NCBI GenBank assembly: GCA_003531115.1
Contig: DQHT01000109.1
Span: forward strand, 15,102-42,650
DNA length: 27,549 nt
Source of the DNA: Bacteroidota bacterium
Lineage (GTDB): Bacteria; Bacteroidota; Bacteroidia; UBA8524
Reading direction: 5' to 3'
Position 1 is the first letter of the stretch, and each line of letters opens with the position of its first letter. Made by a program: the position numbers and the translations under genes. Below are positions 15,318 through 24,422 of the stretch, piece by piece. The notes beneath the pieces were generated by a model that made no database searches, was not told where the DNA came from, and saw only the letters and a program-made list of their open reading frames with translations.

Positions 15318-16325
15318 TTGGTAAAAATAGGCGATATCGAATTAGGAGATTTTCCCATCCTCCTTGCCCCCATGGAAGACGTGAGTGATCCTCCCTTTCG
15401 TTATGTGTGCAAGCAATATGGGGTGGACTTGATGTACACCGAGTTTATCAGTTCGGAAGGATTGATACGCGATGCCGCCAAAAGCCTTCAAAAGCTCGAT
15501 ATTTTCGAATATGAACGCCCGATAGGCATCCAGTTGTTTGGAAGTGAAATTGACTCCATGACCGAAGCCGCCGAAATTGCTACCGCGGCAAACCCGAACC
15601 TCATCGATATCAATTATGGTTGTCCGGTAAAAGCTGTTGCCTGTAGAGGTGCCGGTGCCGCCCTCCTTCAGGATATACCGAAAATGGTATCCATGACCGA
15701 AGAGATCGTAAAAAGCACCCATCTTCCGGTTACAGTAAAAACCCGGCTTGGCTGGGATGAGGAAACCAAAAACATCGTTGAAGTAGCGGAACGATTGCAG
15801 GATATCGGCATTAAAGCATTGTCGATCCATGGCCGAACCCGTAAACAGATGTACAAAGGAGAAGCCGACTGGACGCTTATCGGGGAGGTTAAAAACAACC
15901 CGCGCATCCATATCCCGATTTTTGGAAACGGGGATGTGGACAGTCCGGAAAAAGCAGCCAGACTCAAAGCAACTTACGGCATTGACGGGATCATGATCGG
16001 CCGTGCGTCAATTGGATATCCCTGGATATTCCGGGAGATCAAACATTACCTCAAAACAGGTGAAATCCTTCCCGGCCCGACATTAGAGGAGCGCATCGAC
16101 GCCTGCCAGACTCATTTTGAAAAAAGTTTGGAATGGAAAGGACCCCGGGCGGGAATTTTTGAAATGCGCCGCCACTACAGCAATTATTTTAAAGGACTGG
16201 ATCACTTCAAACCTTATCGCACCTCCCTTGTTACCTCAGAATCGGCCGATGAAATTCGGGGGCTGTTTGAGGAGATCACAGAAAATTATTCGCTGCAGCC
16301 GGCTGATACTTTCCCTTGTCCATAA
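15318..16325 (+). CDS. dusB: tRNA-dihydrouridine synthase, DusB-like
   Basis: This FMN-dependent enzyme reduces uridine to dihydrouridine in tRNA. The TIM barrel shows LLAPMEDVSDPPFR near the N-terminus, YTEFISSEGL, INYGCPVKAVACRGAGAALL with catalytic cysteine C102, VKTRLGW with K141, IHGRTRKQMYKGEADW with H171, and FGNGDV plus GIMIGRASIGYPW for flavin phosphate binding. Numbering is from TTG 15318, giving 335 residues. This start is preferred over ATG 15285 because it yields MVKIGDIELG, the usual beginning for Bacteroidota homologues as I recall them, and because a -7 promoter box lies between the two. The C-terminal helical domain (about 245-330) binds tRNA. No other modification genes are adjacent. 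Confidence 0.95.
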   Translation: MVKIGDIELGDFPILLAPMEDVSDPPFRYVCKQYGVDLMYTEFISSEGLIRDAAKSLQKLDIFEYERPIGIQLFGSEIDSMTEAAEIATAANPNLIDINYGCPVKAVACRGAGAALLQDIPKMVSMTEEIVKSTHLPVTVKTRLGWDEETKNIVEVAERLQDIGIKALSIHGRTRKQMYKGEADWTLIGEVKNNPRIHIPIFGNGDVDSPEKAARLKATYGIDGIMIGRASIGYPWIFREIKHYLKTGEILPGPTLEERIDACQTHFEKSLEWKGPRAGIFEMRRHYSNYFKGLDHFKPYRTSLVTSESADEIRGLFEEITENYSLQPADTFPCP

Positions 16326-16364
16326 GGATGATCCGAATGAAATAACCGATTTTTGAATAGCCAA

Positions 16365-18848
16365 ATGAAAAAATATCTCTCTTTATTCCTGGTAGCCGGC
16401 GCGCTTAGCGCATTTTTCCTGATCGACCTGAAAAAGGAAGATGGTGAAACAAATAAACCCAAAACCGGTCCGGGTCACTTTGAATTTATTCGCAGCATTA
16501 AAGGTGATGCCCCTTTTAACGTGGTGAACAATTGGGAAAAACAACTTCTTTTTGCCAAAAAAGGCGGAGCATTGCTCGACAGTATTGAGGAAATCGGTCC
16601 CTTTAATATTGGCGGACGAACCCGCGCTCTTGTGCTGGACCAAACGGATGCAAATCGCATTTTTGTCGGAGCCATCACCGGAGGAATGTGGGTGTCTGAA
16701 GCGTCGGGAAGGGGATGGAAAAAGCTGAATGACAATGAAATAACCCTGAATATTTCCCATCTGACACAGAATCCCCTTAATCCGGATGTGTTTTATTATT
16801 GCACCGGTGAGGGAGCAGGAAATTCGGGAGGAGCCCCGGGAGCGGGAGTTTTTAAGTCGACCGATCATGGCAAAACTTTTTTTCAACTTCCGGCAACGGC
16901 CATAGGAGTATTCGATTATACCTGGAGAATAGCCTGTAGTCCCACCGACAGCAATACGCTCTATGTCGCTACGAATTCAAACGGGCTATACCGGTCAAAA
17001 GACGGCGGACAAAGTTTTGAGCGGGTGGTTTTTACCAGCCGTCAGGTTTATGATATGGAGGTTTTCCCCGATGGTTCCCTGATCATTGCCATACGTGGGC
17101 AGGGAGTATATACGAGTCCGAACGGGGATGACGGCACCTGGACTTCACGGCCAAGCGGAATGCCTACCCTGAGCACAACCGGCCGTATAGAAATGGCTTA
17201 TTGTGCCACCCAGCCGAATATCGTTTATGCCGCGGTTTCAAATAGTTCAAATACGGCATTGTTGGGCGTTTATAAGAGCATAGACCAGGGAATTACCTGG
17301 AATGAAGTGAATGCAAATCCGGCAGGCGATGGAGGAAGTTATCCTTTCACCTGGTATTGTCTGGCCATGCATGTAAAACGCGACGATCCGAATACGGTCA
17401 TTCTTGGTTCAGTAAACCTGATGTATACAAGCAATGGAGGCTCCAACTGGGCAAAAGCCTCTAACTCCCATGCCGATTACCACGTAATGGCTGACCACCC
17501 CTCAAAACCGGGTAAGTTGTATATAGGAAATGACGGAGGTGTTCACGAATACGACTGGAATAATCTGGGTACGCATCAAAACCTCAATTGGGGACTGAAT
17601 ATTACCCAGTTTTATACCGGTGCCTTTGCTCCACAGGCTGTGAGCCTGATGGCCGGAACACAGGATAATGGTACCAACTTTTCCCTGAATGCGAATGATA
17701 CGTTTAAAAAGGCATATGGAGGAGATGGTTCCTATACCCAGATCAGCCAGCAGGATCCTTCCCTTGCTTACCTGTCATTTCAAAACGGTCGCTTGTTCCG
17801 TGTTGACGGCTTCGGGTCAAAGAACTTATATACTACCGATATCATTGCGGATATGGACAATGACGGCAACAAGACTATCGATGATGGCGCCTGGTTTATC
17901 AACCCTTTCGATATCAACCCGCAAGACGGAGAAATGGTTTTCTTCCCTACAAAAAAGCGGGTTTACCGTTCTAATAATGGGGGAATCCTTTTTGACCCGA
18001 TCACGAACCCGATCAATATTGGAACAAGTATTCAACCCTTTTGTATCGGGATCAGCAATCAATTGAATCCGGCTGTTTATGTGGGGGGAAGCAATTCCCT
18101 CTTCTATCGGATAAAAAACGCAGCAGAAGCAAAACCCGGCGACGAAAATAACCTGCGCACTTTTGTTCCTGCTTCGCTGTATTCCAGTTTTATGGGGTGC
18201 ATAAAAGTCAACCCGATCGACCCCTCCGTTTTGTATGTGAGTTTTGTCAACTATTCTTCCATCTCCCGGGTATGGAAGGTAATCCGTGCAGACAGTGATA
18301 CACCTGAGTTTATTGATATCAGCGGGAACCTGCCCTCAGGAATGCCCGTAAACTGGATAGAAGTAGATCCTGCTTCCCCTGATTCCGTGTTTTTTGCGGG
18401 TTCAGACCGCGGACTATTTTATACCACGGATGGAGGAAATACCTGGTTTCAGGAAACAGCCATCCCGAATGTGGTTGTTGACATGGTACGTTTGCGTATG
18501 AGCGACCGCCGTTTGTTTATATTCACCCATGGACGCGGGGTCTTTACGGCAAGAGTGACGCCTTATGGTAAGCCAATTCCGGCGCATAATACCGTAGGAT
18601 TGAAAACGCCGGTTTCAGGGCCTGTGAATGTTTACCCGAATCCGGCAAATGAAGCGATCACCTTGAAATGGGAAATGCAGGAGAGCAGGCAAAAAAAGGT
18701 AAGTCTCTACGACGCAAAAGGAATGCTGGTGAAAGAAGATCTGATTGAAAATGGAGGAAGCATGGATGTCCATAACGTAGCCGGTGGCCTCTATTATGTA
18801 AAGGCAGTGGGCTTAAATACCCGCAAGATATTAATACAGCACCCTTAG
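16365..18848 (+). CDS. Exported beta-propeller (BNR/Asp-box) protein with T9SS sorting domain
   Basis: This is an 827-residue secreted or surface protein of the sortilin/Vps10-like BNR propeller type. A hydrophobic N-terminus (about 4-22) directs export. At least six Asp boxes (S/T-x-D-x-G-x-T/S-W/F) are visible: about 165-172, 211-218, 305-312, 355-362, 536-543 and 687-694. DMDNDGNKTIDD (496-507) matches an EF-hand calcium loop in a propeller connection. The C-terminal region (about 754-827), with VNVYPNPANEAI and ending in RKILIQHP, is a Por/T9SS type A sorting domain removed on secretion. No glycosidase catalytic residues can be assigned, so binding or adhesion is more likely than sialidase activity. 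ATG 16365 is preferred over the in-frame TTG at 16353. It overlaps the convergent AraC-type regulator by four bases. Confidence 0.92.
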   Translation: MKKYLSLFLVAGALSAFFLIDLKKEDGETNKPKTGPGHFEFIRSIKGDAPFNVVNNWEKQLLFAKKGGALLDSIEEIGPFNIGGRTRALVLDQTDANRIFVGAITGGMWVSEASGRGWKKLNDNEITLNISHLTQNPLNPDVFYYCTGEGAGNSGGAPGAGVFKSTDHGKTFFQLPATAIGVFDYTWRIACSPTDSNTLYVATNSNGLYRSKDGGQSFERVVFTSRQVYDMEVFPDGSLIIAIRGQGVYTSPNGDDGTWTSRPSGMPTLSTTGRIEMAYCATQPNIVYAAVSNSSNTALLGVYKSIDQGITWNEVNANPAGDGGSYPFTWYCLAMHVKRDDPNTVILGSVNLMYTSNGGSNWAKASNSHADYHVMADHPSKPGKLYIGNDGGVHEYDWNNLGTHQNLNWGLNITQFYTGAFAPQAVSLMAGTQDNGTNFSLNANDTFKKAYGGDGSYTQISQQDPSLAYLSFQNGRLFRVDGFGSKNLYTTDIIADMDNDGNKTIDDGAWFINPFDINPQDGEMVFFPTKKRVYRSNNGGILFDPITNPINIGTSIQPFCIGISNQLNPAVYVGGSNSLFYRIKNAAEAKPGDENNLRTFVPASLYSSFMGCIKVNPIDPSVLYVSFVNYSSISRVWKVIRADSDTPEFIDISGNLPSGMPVNWIEVDPASPDSVFFAGSDRGLFYTTDGGNTWFQETAIPNVVVDMVRLRMSDRRLFIFTHGRGVFTARVTPYGKPIPAHNTVGLKTPVSGPVNVYPNPANEAITLKWEMQESRQKKVSLYDAKGMLVKEDLIENGGSMDVHNVAGGLYYVKAVGLNTRKILIQHP

Positions 18849-19588
18849 TGCAGATTTTTGATCTTGCTTGGGGGAACACCGAAGTATTCCTTGTAGCTGT
18901 TACTAAAATAGCTGAGGCTGTTAAAACCTACGGCCAGGGCTATTTCGCTTAAGAAGCCTGCATCCTGCTGGATAAGCTGACGGGCACGTTCCAAACGGAA
19001 TTCGCGAATAAGTTGGGAGGTCGTTTTTCCGGTCAATACTTTGATCTTCTTTTGGATGGAAGAGCGGCTGTAGCCAATTTCTCTGGCCAGGTCGTCGATG
19101 GAAAAATTAAAATTGTCCATGTTTTTTTCAACCGCAGTGATCACTTTCCTCAGGAAAACATCGTCTTTGGACTCTACATCCTTTTCGCTCGGCGAAATTT
19201 TAATCTTCTGGAGAACGCGGCGCCGGTTTTGAATGGCTGATTGCACCCGGGCAAGGAGTTCTTCAAACTCAAAAGGTTTGGTTACATAATCGTCGGCTCC
19301 TGTTTTTAGCCCGATTATTTTTGATTCCAACATGCTTTTTGCGGTGAGCATGATAACCGGAATATGCATGGTTCGTGCATCGTTTTTAACCGCATCCAGA
19401 AATTCAAACCCATCCATAACGGGCATGATCACGTCCGAAATAATGACATCGGGAATAATTTCGCGGGCCTTTTCATAGCCGATCTGTCCGTTTTCAGCGG
19501 TGAATACGGTAAAACTCCGGTTCTCGAATAACTCAGAAAGATTCTCTCTGATGTCAACTTCGTCTTCAATAAGTAAAATTCGATCCAT
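18845..19588 (-). CDS. Response regulator with AraC-type DNA-binding domain
   Basis: This 247-residue transcription factor has a receiver domain (1-120) with E8/D9, phosphoacceptor D52 in ISDVIMPVMDG, T82 and K104 in VTKPFEF. A linker (about 121-145) leads to an AraC/XylS double helix-turn-helix domain (about 145-245), with FSIDDLAREIGYSRSSIQKK as the first helix pair and the SEIALAVGFNSLSYFSNSYK signature in the second. It starts five bases after the stop of the PAS/GAF kinase, so the two form a cognate pair. It faces the T9SS propeller gene across a four-base overlap. Its target genes are unknown. Confidence 0.96.
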   Translation of the reverse strand: MDRILLIEDEVDIRENLSELFENRSFTVFTAENGQIGYEKAREIIPDVIISDVIMPVMDGFEFLDAVKNDARTMHIPVIMLTAKSMLESKIIGLKTGADDYVTKPFEFEELLARVQSAIQNRRRVLQKIKISPSEKDVESKDDVFLRKVITAVEKNMDNFNFSIDDLAREIGYSRSSIQKKIKVLTGKTTSQLIREFRLERARQLIQQDAGFLSEIALAVGFNSLSYFSNSYKEYFGVPPSKIKNLH

Positions 19589-19593
19589 GATTA

Positions 19594-22344
19594 TTAGTCG
19601 ATTGGTAATTCAACAGTCACTAGTGTTTCTTCATTAAGACGGCTTTCAATTGAAATCCTTCCTTTATGCAATTCTACGAATTCTTTTGTTATCACAAGTC
19701 CAAGTCCTGTTCCCGGCACTTCGATGGCATTTTTTGCCCGGTAGAAGGTTTGGAATACCAAATTTATATCGTCCGGAGGAATTCCAATACCAAAATCGCG
19801 AATTCCGAGGCGAACCTGGTCTTTTTCAAAGGTAATTTCAAGCCTTGGATTGGGCCTGTTTACCGAGTATTTAAAGGCATTTGCGATCAGGTTCAACAAT
19901 ACGTGGGTCATTAAACTGGTATCGAAAGATACGGGTTTATGTTGTCCTTTTACATGTATGCTAATTTCTCTTCCATCGTTCATATTCGAAAAATGGTCGG
20001 CGACAAGCTCTTCGCAAAAACGGACAATATTCTGCGGGGAAGCGTGAAATGGCGTTTTTCCGGCGTCAAATTTTCCCAGAGTGAGCACATCATTCATCAA
20101 GCGTGTTACCCGTTCAATTTGTTCTTTGATCCGTGCATAGTGTTTTTCCATTTTGAGCTTTTGCTCTTCCGGAGCTGATTTTCCATATTCCTCCAAAAGC
20201 TGCATGCTCGAACGGATCGTGGTAAGCGGGGTGCGGAATTCGTGAGAAGCCATGCTGATAAAGTTCGATTTGAGCTCATTCAGTTCGCGTTGTTTATCGA
20301 GGGCTGTTTTCAGATTTTGTTCCGCTTCTTTAAAGGCAGAGATATCCCGGGTAGTAGATTGAATGATAAAGCGGTCTCCATCATCTGTATAGACCAGGGT
20401 GCGCAAGGTTTCCAGCCAGATCTCTTCCTCATTTTCTTTGGGAAAGCGGTAACTTTTTCTGTTTTGCTGTTTGGGATCGAAGAGGTCTCTTTCCCAGGAG
20501 GTATCTTTTAATATTTCCGGGGCCCAGATCTGCCTTGGTGTTTTATTGAGCATAGAATCGGGATTGAGTCCAAGGATATTCTGAACCGAAGGCGACACAT
20601 AAATAAAGTGCCCAAGTTCATCCTGCAGGGTAACCAGGTCGCTGAGGTTTTCTGAAATAAGGCGGTAACGCATTTCGCTGTCCTTAAGTTTCTGCTGGGT
20701 GATCTGGCGCTCACTTACGTCGATAATGGTTCCAAGAATATAGGGTTCATTCCCTTTTTTATTAAAACTCCGCGCATAAATTTCTGCCCAGGTGATGGTA
20801 TCCGATTTTTTCCGGTCAATACGCACCAGACAACTGAGGTAGGCATTTTTATTCTGTTGAAGGTGATTGAGCAATTCGTCGAATTTGGCCCGGTCATCTT
20901 CCACGATAAATTCCCGGAAAGGTTTTCCAACGCTGCCTGACACGTTATGGCCACTCAGAATATGCCAGGCCTCATTGAGGAATATGATGTTCCCGGAGAA
21001 GTTTATCTGGAATACAATTTCTCTCAGGTTATCAATGAGTTCAATGTATTTTTCCTGACTTTCCGCAATTTTGGATTCGTAAATTTTTTCGAGGGTAATA
21101 TTCGTATTGGAACCAGAAATACGCAGGGTATTGCCACGCAGGTCTGTGCTGGGTTTTGCAGAAACACGAATCCATATCAGGTCCTTGTTTTTTGCCAGCA
21201 AACGAATTTCAAAACCATTGATCTCCCGGCCGGAATTCACAACGTACTGAAGGCCTTTAAAAATTTTGTACAGGTCTTTGGGGTGAACGATCTTATCCAG
21301 GTCGCTCAGGTTACCTTCCAGTTCATGTTCCTGATAGCCAAGCATTTCCAGGAATTGCGGGGAGTAATAGATCTTCTCCTTACGCACGTCGTAGTCCCAC
21401 AAGCTGTCTTTGGATCCACGGATCGCTGATTCAAGCTGCAGGTTTTTTCGCTGGAGTTCGATCCGCAACTGAGAATTGCTCAATACAGAAGATAAACTAT
21501 TGGTAAGCAGCCTAAGACTGGCAATTTCCTGTTCATCCCATATCCTGGGGTGCTGGCAATCATCAAAACCCATGAATCCCCAAAGTTGTCCATCCTTAAA
21601 AATAGGGAGGCAAATAAAGGACTGGATCATGCGTGACTTCAGGTATTTTCTGGAGTTACCGCTGAGATTGTCCTGGGTTTTGGAATAGGCTTTATCGCTA
21701 AGGAGGGTTTCGTAAAATTCAGGAAAAATGGTATAGCTGATCATCCCGATCAGTTCATCCGAAGTACTCAGGGTAGAACGGGTCCATTGCGCCACCAGGC
21801 TGGCATAGATCTGGTCGGAGTCAGGTAAATAGGTGCTTTCAAAAATATAACATCGGTCAGCCTGGACGGCTTTACCTATGGTTTCTGCAATACGTCCGAG
21901 TACATCTGCGAAATCTTCAGAAAGAATAAGTAATGTCGACGACTCGCTGGCCGCTTTGAGCAGTTGGCCCTGCCTGAAAATCCTTCTTCTGGCTTCATTG
22001 GTCTCTGTAAAGTACAGGGCAACATACTGTTTTCCTGAAGTCTGGATCAAGCTGGCTTTAACTTTGAGAACGATCTCTTCTCCACTGTTTTTACTCAGGA
22101 TGGCGTAAGAATCCCAGTCGCCCTGATAGTTAAGGCTTTCGATGATCTGCTCCCAGTTTTCTTCGTTGACAAAACGTCCGGATATATCTTCCTCCCCTTT
22201 CCAGCCATCCCTGAAATAGAGGGAATATGCATCATTCAGGAAAACGGATTTTCCTGAGAATTCACAAACTGCAACAGGAAGACTGGATTGCTCCAATACT
22301 TCCAGAGAGGGGAAAATAGGATCTGAATCGTGTTTTTTGGCCAT
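19594..22344 (-). CDS. Cytoplasmic PAS/GAF multidomain histidine kinase
   Basis: This is a 916-residue kinase without membrane segments. Approximate domains in order are PAS (10-118), GAF (143-290), PAS of the PAS_3 type (302-420), PAS (429-548), PAS (558-673), HisKA (690-758) with H701 in SMASHEFRTPL, and HATPase (808-915). The ATPase domain has N818/N822, DFGIGI (850-855) and GTGLGL (878-883). The GAF domain retains ADRCYIFE and LPIFKDGQLWGFMGFDDC, so it may bind a soluble ligand or cofactor. I chose the ATG complementary to 22342-22344 over the one 21 bases upstream, since the latter overlaps the promoter box. The AraC-type regulator follows after five bases and is its likely partner. Confidence 0.94.
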   Translation of the reverse strand: MAKKHDSDPIFPSLEVLEQSSLPVAVCEFSGKSVFLNDAYSLYFRDGWKGEEDISGRFVNEENWEQIIESLNYQGDWDSYAILSKNSGEEIVLKVKASLIQTSGKQYVALYFTETNEARRRIFRQGQLLKAASESSTLLILSEDFADVLGRIAETIGKAVQADRCYIFESTYLPDSDQIYASLVAQWTRSTLSTSDELIGMISYTIFPEFYETLLSDKAYSKTQDNLSGNSRKYLKSRMIQSFICLPIFKDGQLWGFMGFDDCQHPRIWDEQEIASLRLLTNSLSSVLSNSQLRIELQRKNLQLESAIRGSKDSLWDYDVRKEKIYYSPQFLEMLGYQEHELEGNLSDLDKIVHPKDLYKIFKGLQYVVNSGREINGFEIRLLAKNKDLIWIRVSAKPSTDLRGNTLRISGSNTNITLEKIYESKIAESQEKYIELIDNLREIVFQINFSGNIIFLNEAWHILSGHNVSGSVGKPFREFIVEDDRAKFDELLNHLQQNKNAYLSCLVRIDRKKSDTITWAEIYARSFNKKGNEPYILGTIIDVSERQITQQKLKDSEMRYRLISENLSDLVTLQDELGHFIYVSPSVQNILGLNPDSMLNKTPRQIWAPEILKDTSWERDLFDPKQQNRKSYRFPKENEEEIWLETLRTLVYTDDGDRFIIQSTTRDISAFKEAEQNLKTALDKQRELNELKSNFISMASHEFRTPLTTIRSSMQLLEEYGKSAPEEQKLKMEKHYARIKEQIERVTRLMNDVLTLGKFDAGKTPFHASPQNIVRFCEELVADHFSNMNDGREISIHVKGQHKPVSFDTSLMTHVLLNLIANAFKYSVNRPNPRLEITFEKDQVRLGIRDFGIGIPPDDINLVFQTFYRAKNAIEVPGTGLGLVITKEFVELHKGRISIESRLNEETLVTVELPID

Positions 22345-22362
22345 GTATGCGGCTATACCCTT

Positions 22363-22370
22363 CAAATTTA
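22363..22370 (-). promoter_or_regulatory. Bacteroidota -7 element for the PAS/GAF kinase operon
   Basis: The minus strand reads TAAATTTG, a full TAnnTTTG match, 18 bases before the ATG at 22344. A TTG lies 23 bases further upstream, a little farther than the usual 19-21. The box covers the alternative ATG at 22365, which supports the shorter protein. Confidence 0.5.
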
Positions 22371-22406
22371 GGCAATCATATAGAAGCAGCGTACAATTTC
22401 CTGCTG

Positions 22407-22414
22407 TATATTTG
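22407..22414 (+). promoter_or_regulatory. Bacteroidota -7 element for pssA, almost at the start codon
   Basis: TATATTTG matches TAnnTTTG, and only seven bases separate it from the ATG at 22422. Transcription from it would give a leader of only a few bases. No -33 TTG is visible. Confidence 0.45.
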
Positions 22415-22421
22415 TTTCGGT

Positions 22422-23147
22422 ATGAAATTCATTCCCCACCTCCTTACCTCAGGTAACTTGTTTAGTGGTATTCTGGCGCTGATGTTCATCAGTCAGGGCG
22501 ACTTTATTTACGCCACGTATTGCATCTTTATTGCGGGTTTACTGGACTTTCTAGACGGTTTCGCAGCCCGCTTGCTCAAGGTCACCGGAGAATTTGGCAA
22601 ACAGCTTGACTCGCTCGCCGATGTGGTTACTTTTGGCGTGGTACCGGGGTTTATGTTGTTCCAGATCTCCCGGCAGTTATCCGCCTGGCCCATGAATCAG
22701 GAAGCTCCGATGCTGATCGTTTATTTTCCGCTTCTTATTGGTGTTTTTTCTGCTCTTCGGCTGGCTAAATTCAATATTGATACGCGCCAAAGCAATTCGT
22801 TTTTGGGCTTACCGGTACCTGCCAACGCCTTATGGATATCGGCTGTTCCCTATTGCATCCGTGATATTGACCCGGGATTGGAAAGCGGACTTATCCATCC
22901 CTATTCCATCGCTTTACTGGCGCTTGTTTCCTGCTTTTTGCTTGTGAGTGAGATCCCCCTCTTGTCACTCAAAGTAAAAAACCTGGGTATTAAAGACAAT
23001 TGGGCGAAATACCTGTTGCTCCTGACTATGGGAATTAGCCTCCTGTTTTTTGCCTTTGCCGGGCTCCTGGTGTTGGTGCCTGTTTATCTTATATTTTCCA
23101 TCATTGATAATCAAATGAATAAGAATGAGATACATGCTGGAAATTAA
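22422..23147 (+). CDS. pssA: CDP-diacylglycerol-serine O-phosphatidyltransferase
   Basis: PssA condenses CDP-diacylglycerol with L-serine to form phosphatidylserine, the substrate of Psd. The 241-residue integral membrane protein has the exact CDP-alcohol phosphotransferase signature DG-x2-AR-x8-G-x3-D-x3-D: D45, G46, A49, R50, G59, D63 and D67. It has about six to eight helices and, being of the B. subtilis-like membrane type, lacks the PLD fold of E. coli PssA. The start is ATG 22422 (MKFIPHLLTSGN). An upstream in-frame ATG at 22347 adds residues that do not fit the family and lies over the divergent promoter. Its end overlaps the M28 peptidase gene by 23 bases, so the two are probably co-transcribed. 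Confidence 0.95.
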   Translation: MKFIPHLLTSGNLFSGILALMFISQGDFIYATYCIFIAGLLDFLDGFAARLLKVTGEFGKQLDSLADVVTFGVVPGFMLFQISRQLSAWPMNQEAPMLIVYFPLLIGVFSALRLAKFNIDTRQSNSFLGLPVPANALWISAVPYCIRDIDPGLESGLIHPYSIALLALVSCFLLVSEIPLLSLKVKNLGIKDNWAKYLLLLTMGISLLFFAFAGLLVLVPVYLIFSIIDNQMNKNEIHAGN

Positions 23148-24417
23148 AGTATTACATTTAGCCTTTTTGGCGGCATTTTTGGCCCTTTTCCCGGTTGGTT
23201 TAAAGGCCCAGGATAACTACCGGAATGACATTCGTTATTTATGCAGCGAAAATTTGTCGGGAAGGGGCTATGTGAATGATGGACTGAACAAAGCAGCGGC
23301 ATTTATTGCGCAGGAATTTGAGGCAGCCGGATTGGAAACAATAGACGGGAGCTGGTTTCAACCCTTTCGTATGTCGGTAAACACTTTCCCCTCAGCCATG
23401 GAGGTAAAAGCAGGAGGCCGTACCCTTAAAGGCGGAGAAGAGTATCTGGTTAAGGCTTCGAGCGCATCCCTGAGGGGGAATTTCCCTCTGAAGCATGTTC
23501 TGTTAAAGGATCTGAGCAGCGATAGTGCATTTAAACTATTATCCAATGGTGACTGGTCGGAGTACTTGCTGGTACTGGATACAATGACTTATGAAGAGGA
23601 CCGGATCGATAGGCGCTATAAAAGTATTCTGCATAACAAGCTGCGGGCCCAGGGTATTGTTGTAAAATCGAAACGCAGGCTGATCTGGACCGTTGCCCGG
23701 GACCAGGCGGCGTTTTTTACATTAGAATGTCTGCCTGAGGCAGTGCTTATTACCGACACGCTGATGTGGGTAGATATCAGGGCAAAATTTCACAAACAAT
23801 TTAAGGCAAAGAACGTGTGGGGCCAGGTTCGCGGAACCTTGTATCCGGACTCTTTTTTGGTGGTGAGTGCACATTACGACCATTTGGGAAAAATGGGGAA
23901 ATCGATCATGTTCCCGGGGGCAAATGACAATGCCAGCGGAACCGTGATGATGCTGGAGCTTGCCCGTTATTATGCCAGAAACCCGCAGCCTTTTACGCTG
24001 GTATTTCTTGCCTTTACTGCTGAAGAAGCCGGATTGGTCGGGTCGAAATATTTTACGGAGCACCCTCCCTTTCCTTTGCAGTCAATCCGTTTTTTGATGA
24101 ATCTCGATCTGGAAGGGACCGGGAAAGACGGGATCACTGCCGTGAATGCCACCCTTTTTGAAAAAGATTTCCAAACCTTGCAGGGGGTCAACGATTCGGG
24201 TAAGTATATGGTGAAGATCGTTCCCAGAGGAAAAGCGGCAAATAGTGACCATTATTGGTTTAGTGAAGCAGGTGTGCCCTGTTTTTTTATTTATCAGATG
24301 GGTGAATACGGGCATTATCATGATCCCGGAGACCAGGCGGAAAAATTGCCACTTGATGCATTTATTGAGACCCAGAGCCTGATCCGGGCTTTTTTTAATC
24401 GCCTTCAATCGGGTTAG
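23125..24417 (+). CDS. Exported M28-family zinc aminopeptidase-like protein
   Basis: This is a 430-residue secreted or periplasmic metallopeptidase-like protein. It has a signal peptide (about 1-29, ending LKAQ), an N-terminal lobe (about 30-235) typical of Bacteroidota M28 members, and the catalytic domain. Likely zinc ligands and catalytic residues are H250 in VVSAHYDHLG, D268 in GANDNASG, E300/E301 in TAEEAGLVGS, D328 in MNLDLEG and H399 in HYHDPGDQ; SDHYWF (374-379) is also typical. The first Met overlaps pssA by 23 bases; M4 at 23134 is an equally good start. The family removes N-terminal residues from peptides, but some members act on other amides, so the substrate is open. Confidence 0.92.
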   Translation: MRYMLEIKVLHLAFLAAFLALFPVGLKAQDNYRNDIRYLCSENLSGRGYVNDGLNKAAAFIAQEFEAAGLETIDGSWFQPFRMSVNTFPSAMEVKAGGRTLKGGEEYLVKASSASLRGNFPLKHVLLKDLSSDSAFKLLSNGDWSEYLLVLDTMTYEEDRIDRRYKSILHNKLRAQGIVVKSKRRLIWTVARDQAAFFTLECLPEAVLITDTLMWVDIRAKFHKQFKAKNVWGQVRGTLYPDSFLVVSAHYDHLGKMGKSIMFPGANDNASGTVMMLELARYYARNPQPFTLVFLAFTAEEAGLVGSKYFTEHPPFPLQSIRFLMNLDLEGTGKDGITAVNATLFEKDFQTLQGVNDSGKYMVKIVPRGKAANSDHYWFSEAGVPCFFIYQMGEYGHYHDPGDQAEKLPLDAFIETQSLIRAFFNRLQSG

Positions 24418-24422
24418 GGCAC

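Noticed and set aside
15342..15911. Open frame of 189 codons on the minus strand
   Set aside because: It is antisense to dusB. The dusB frame carries all family motifs.
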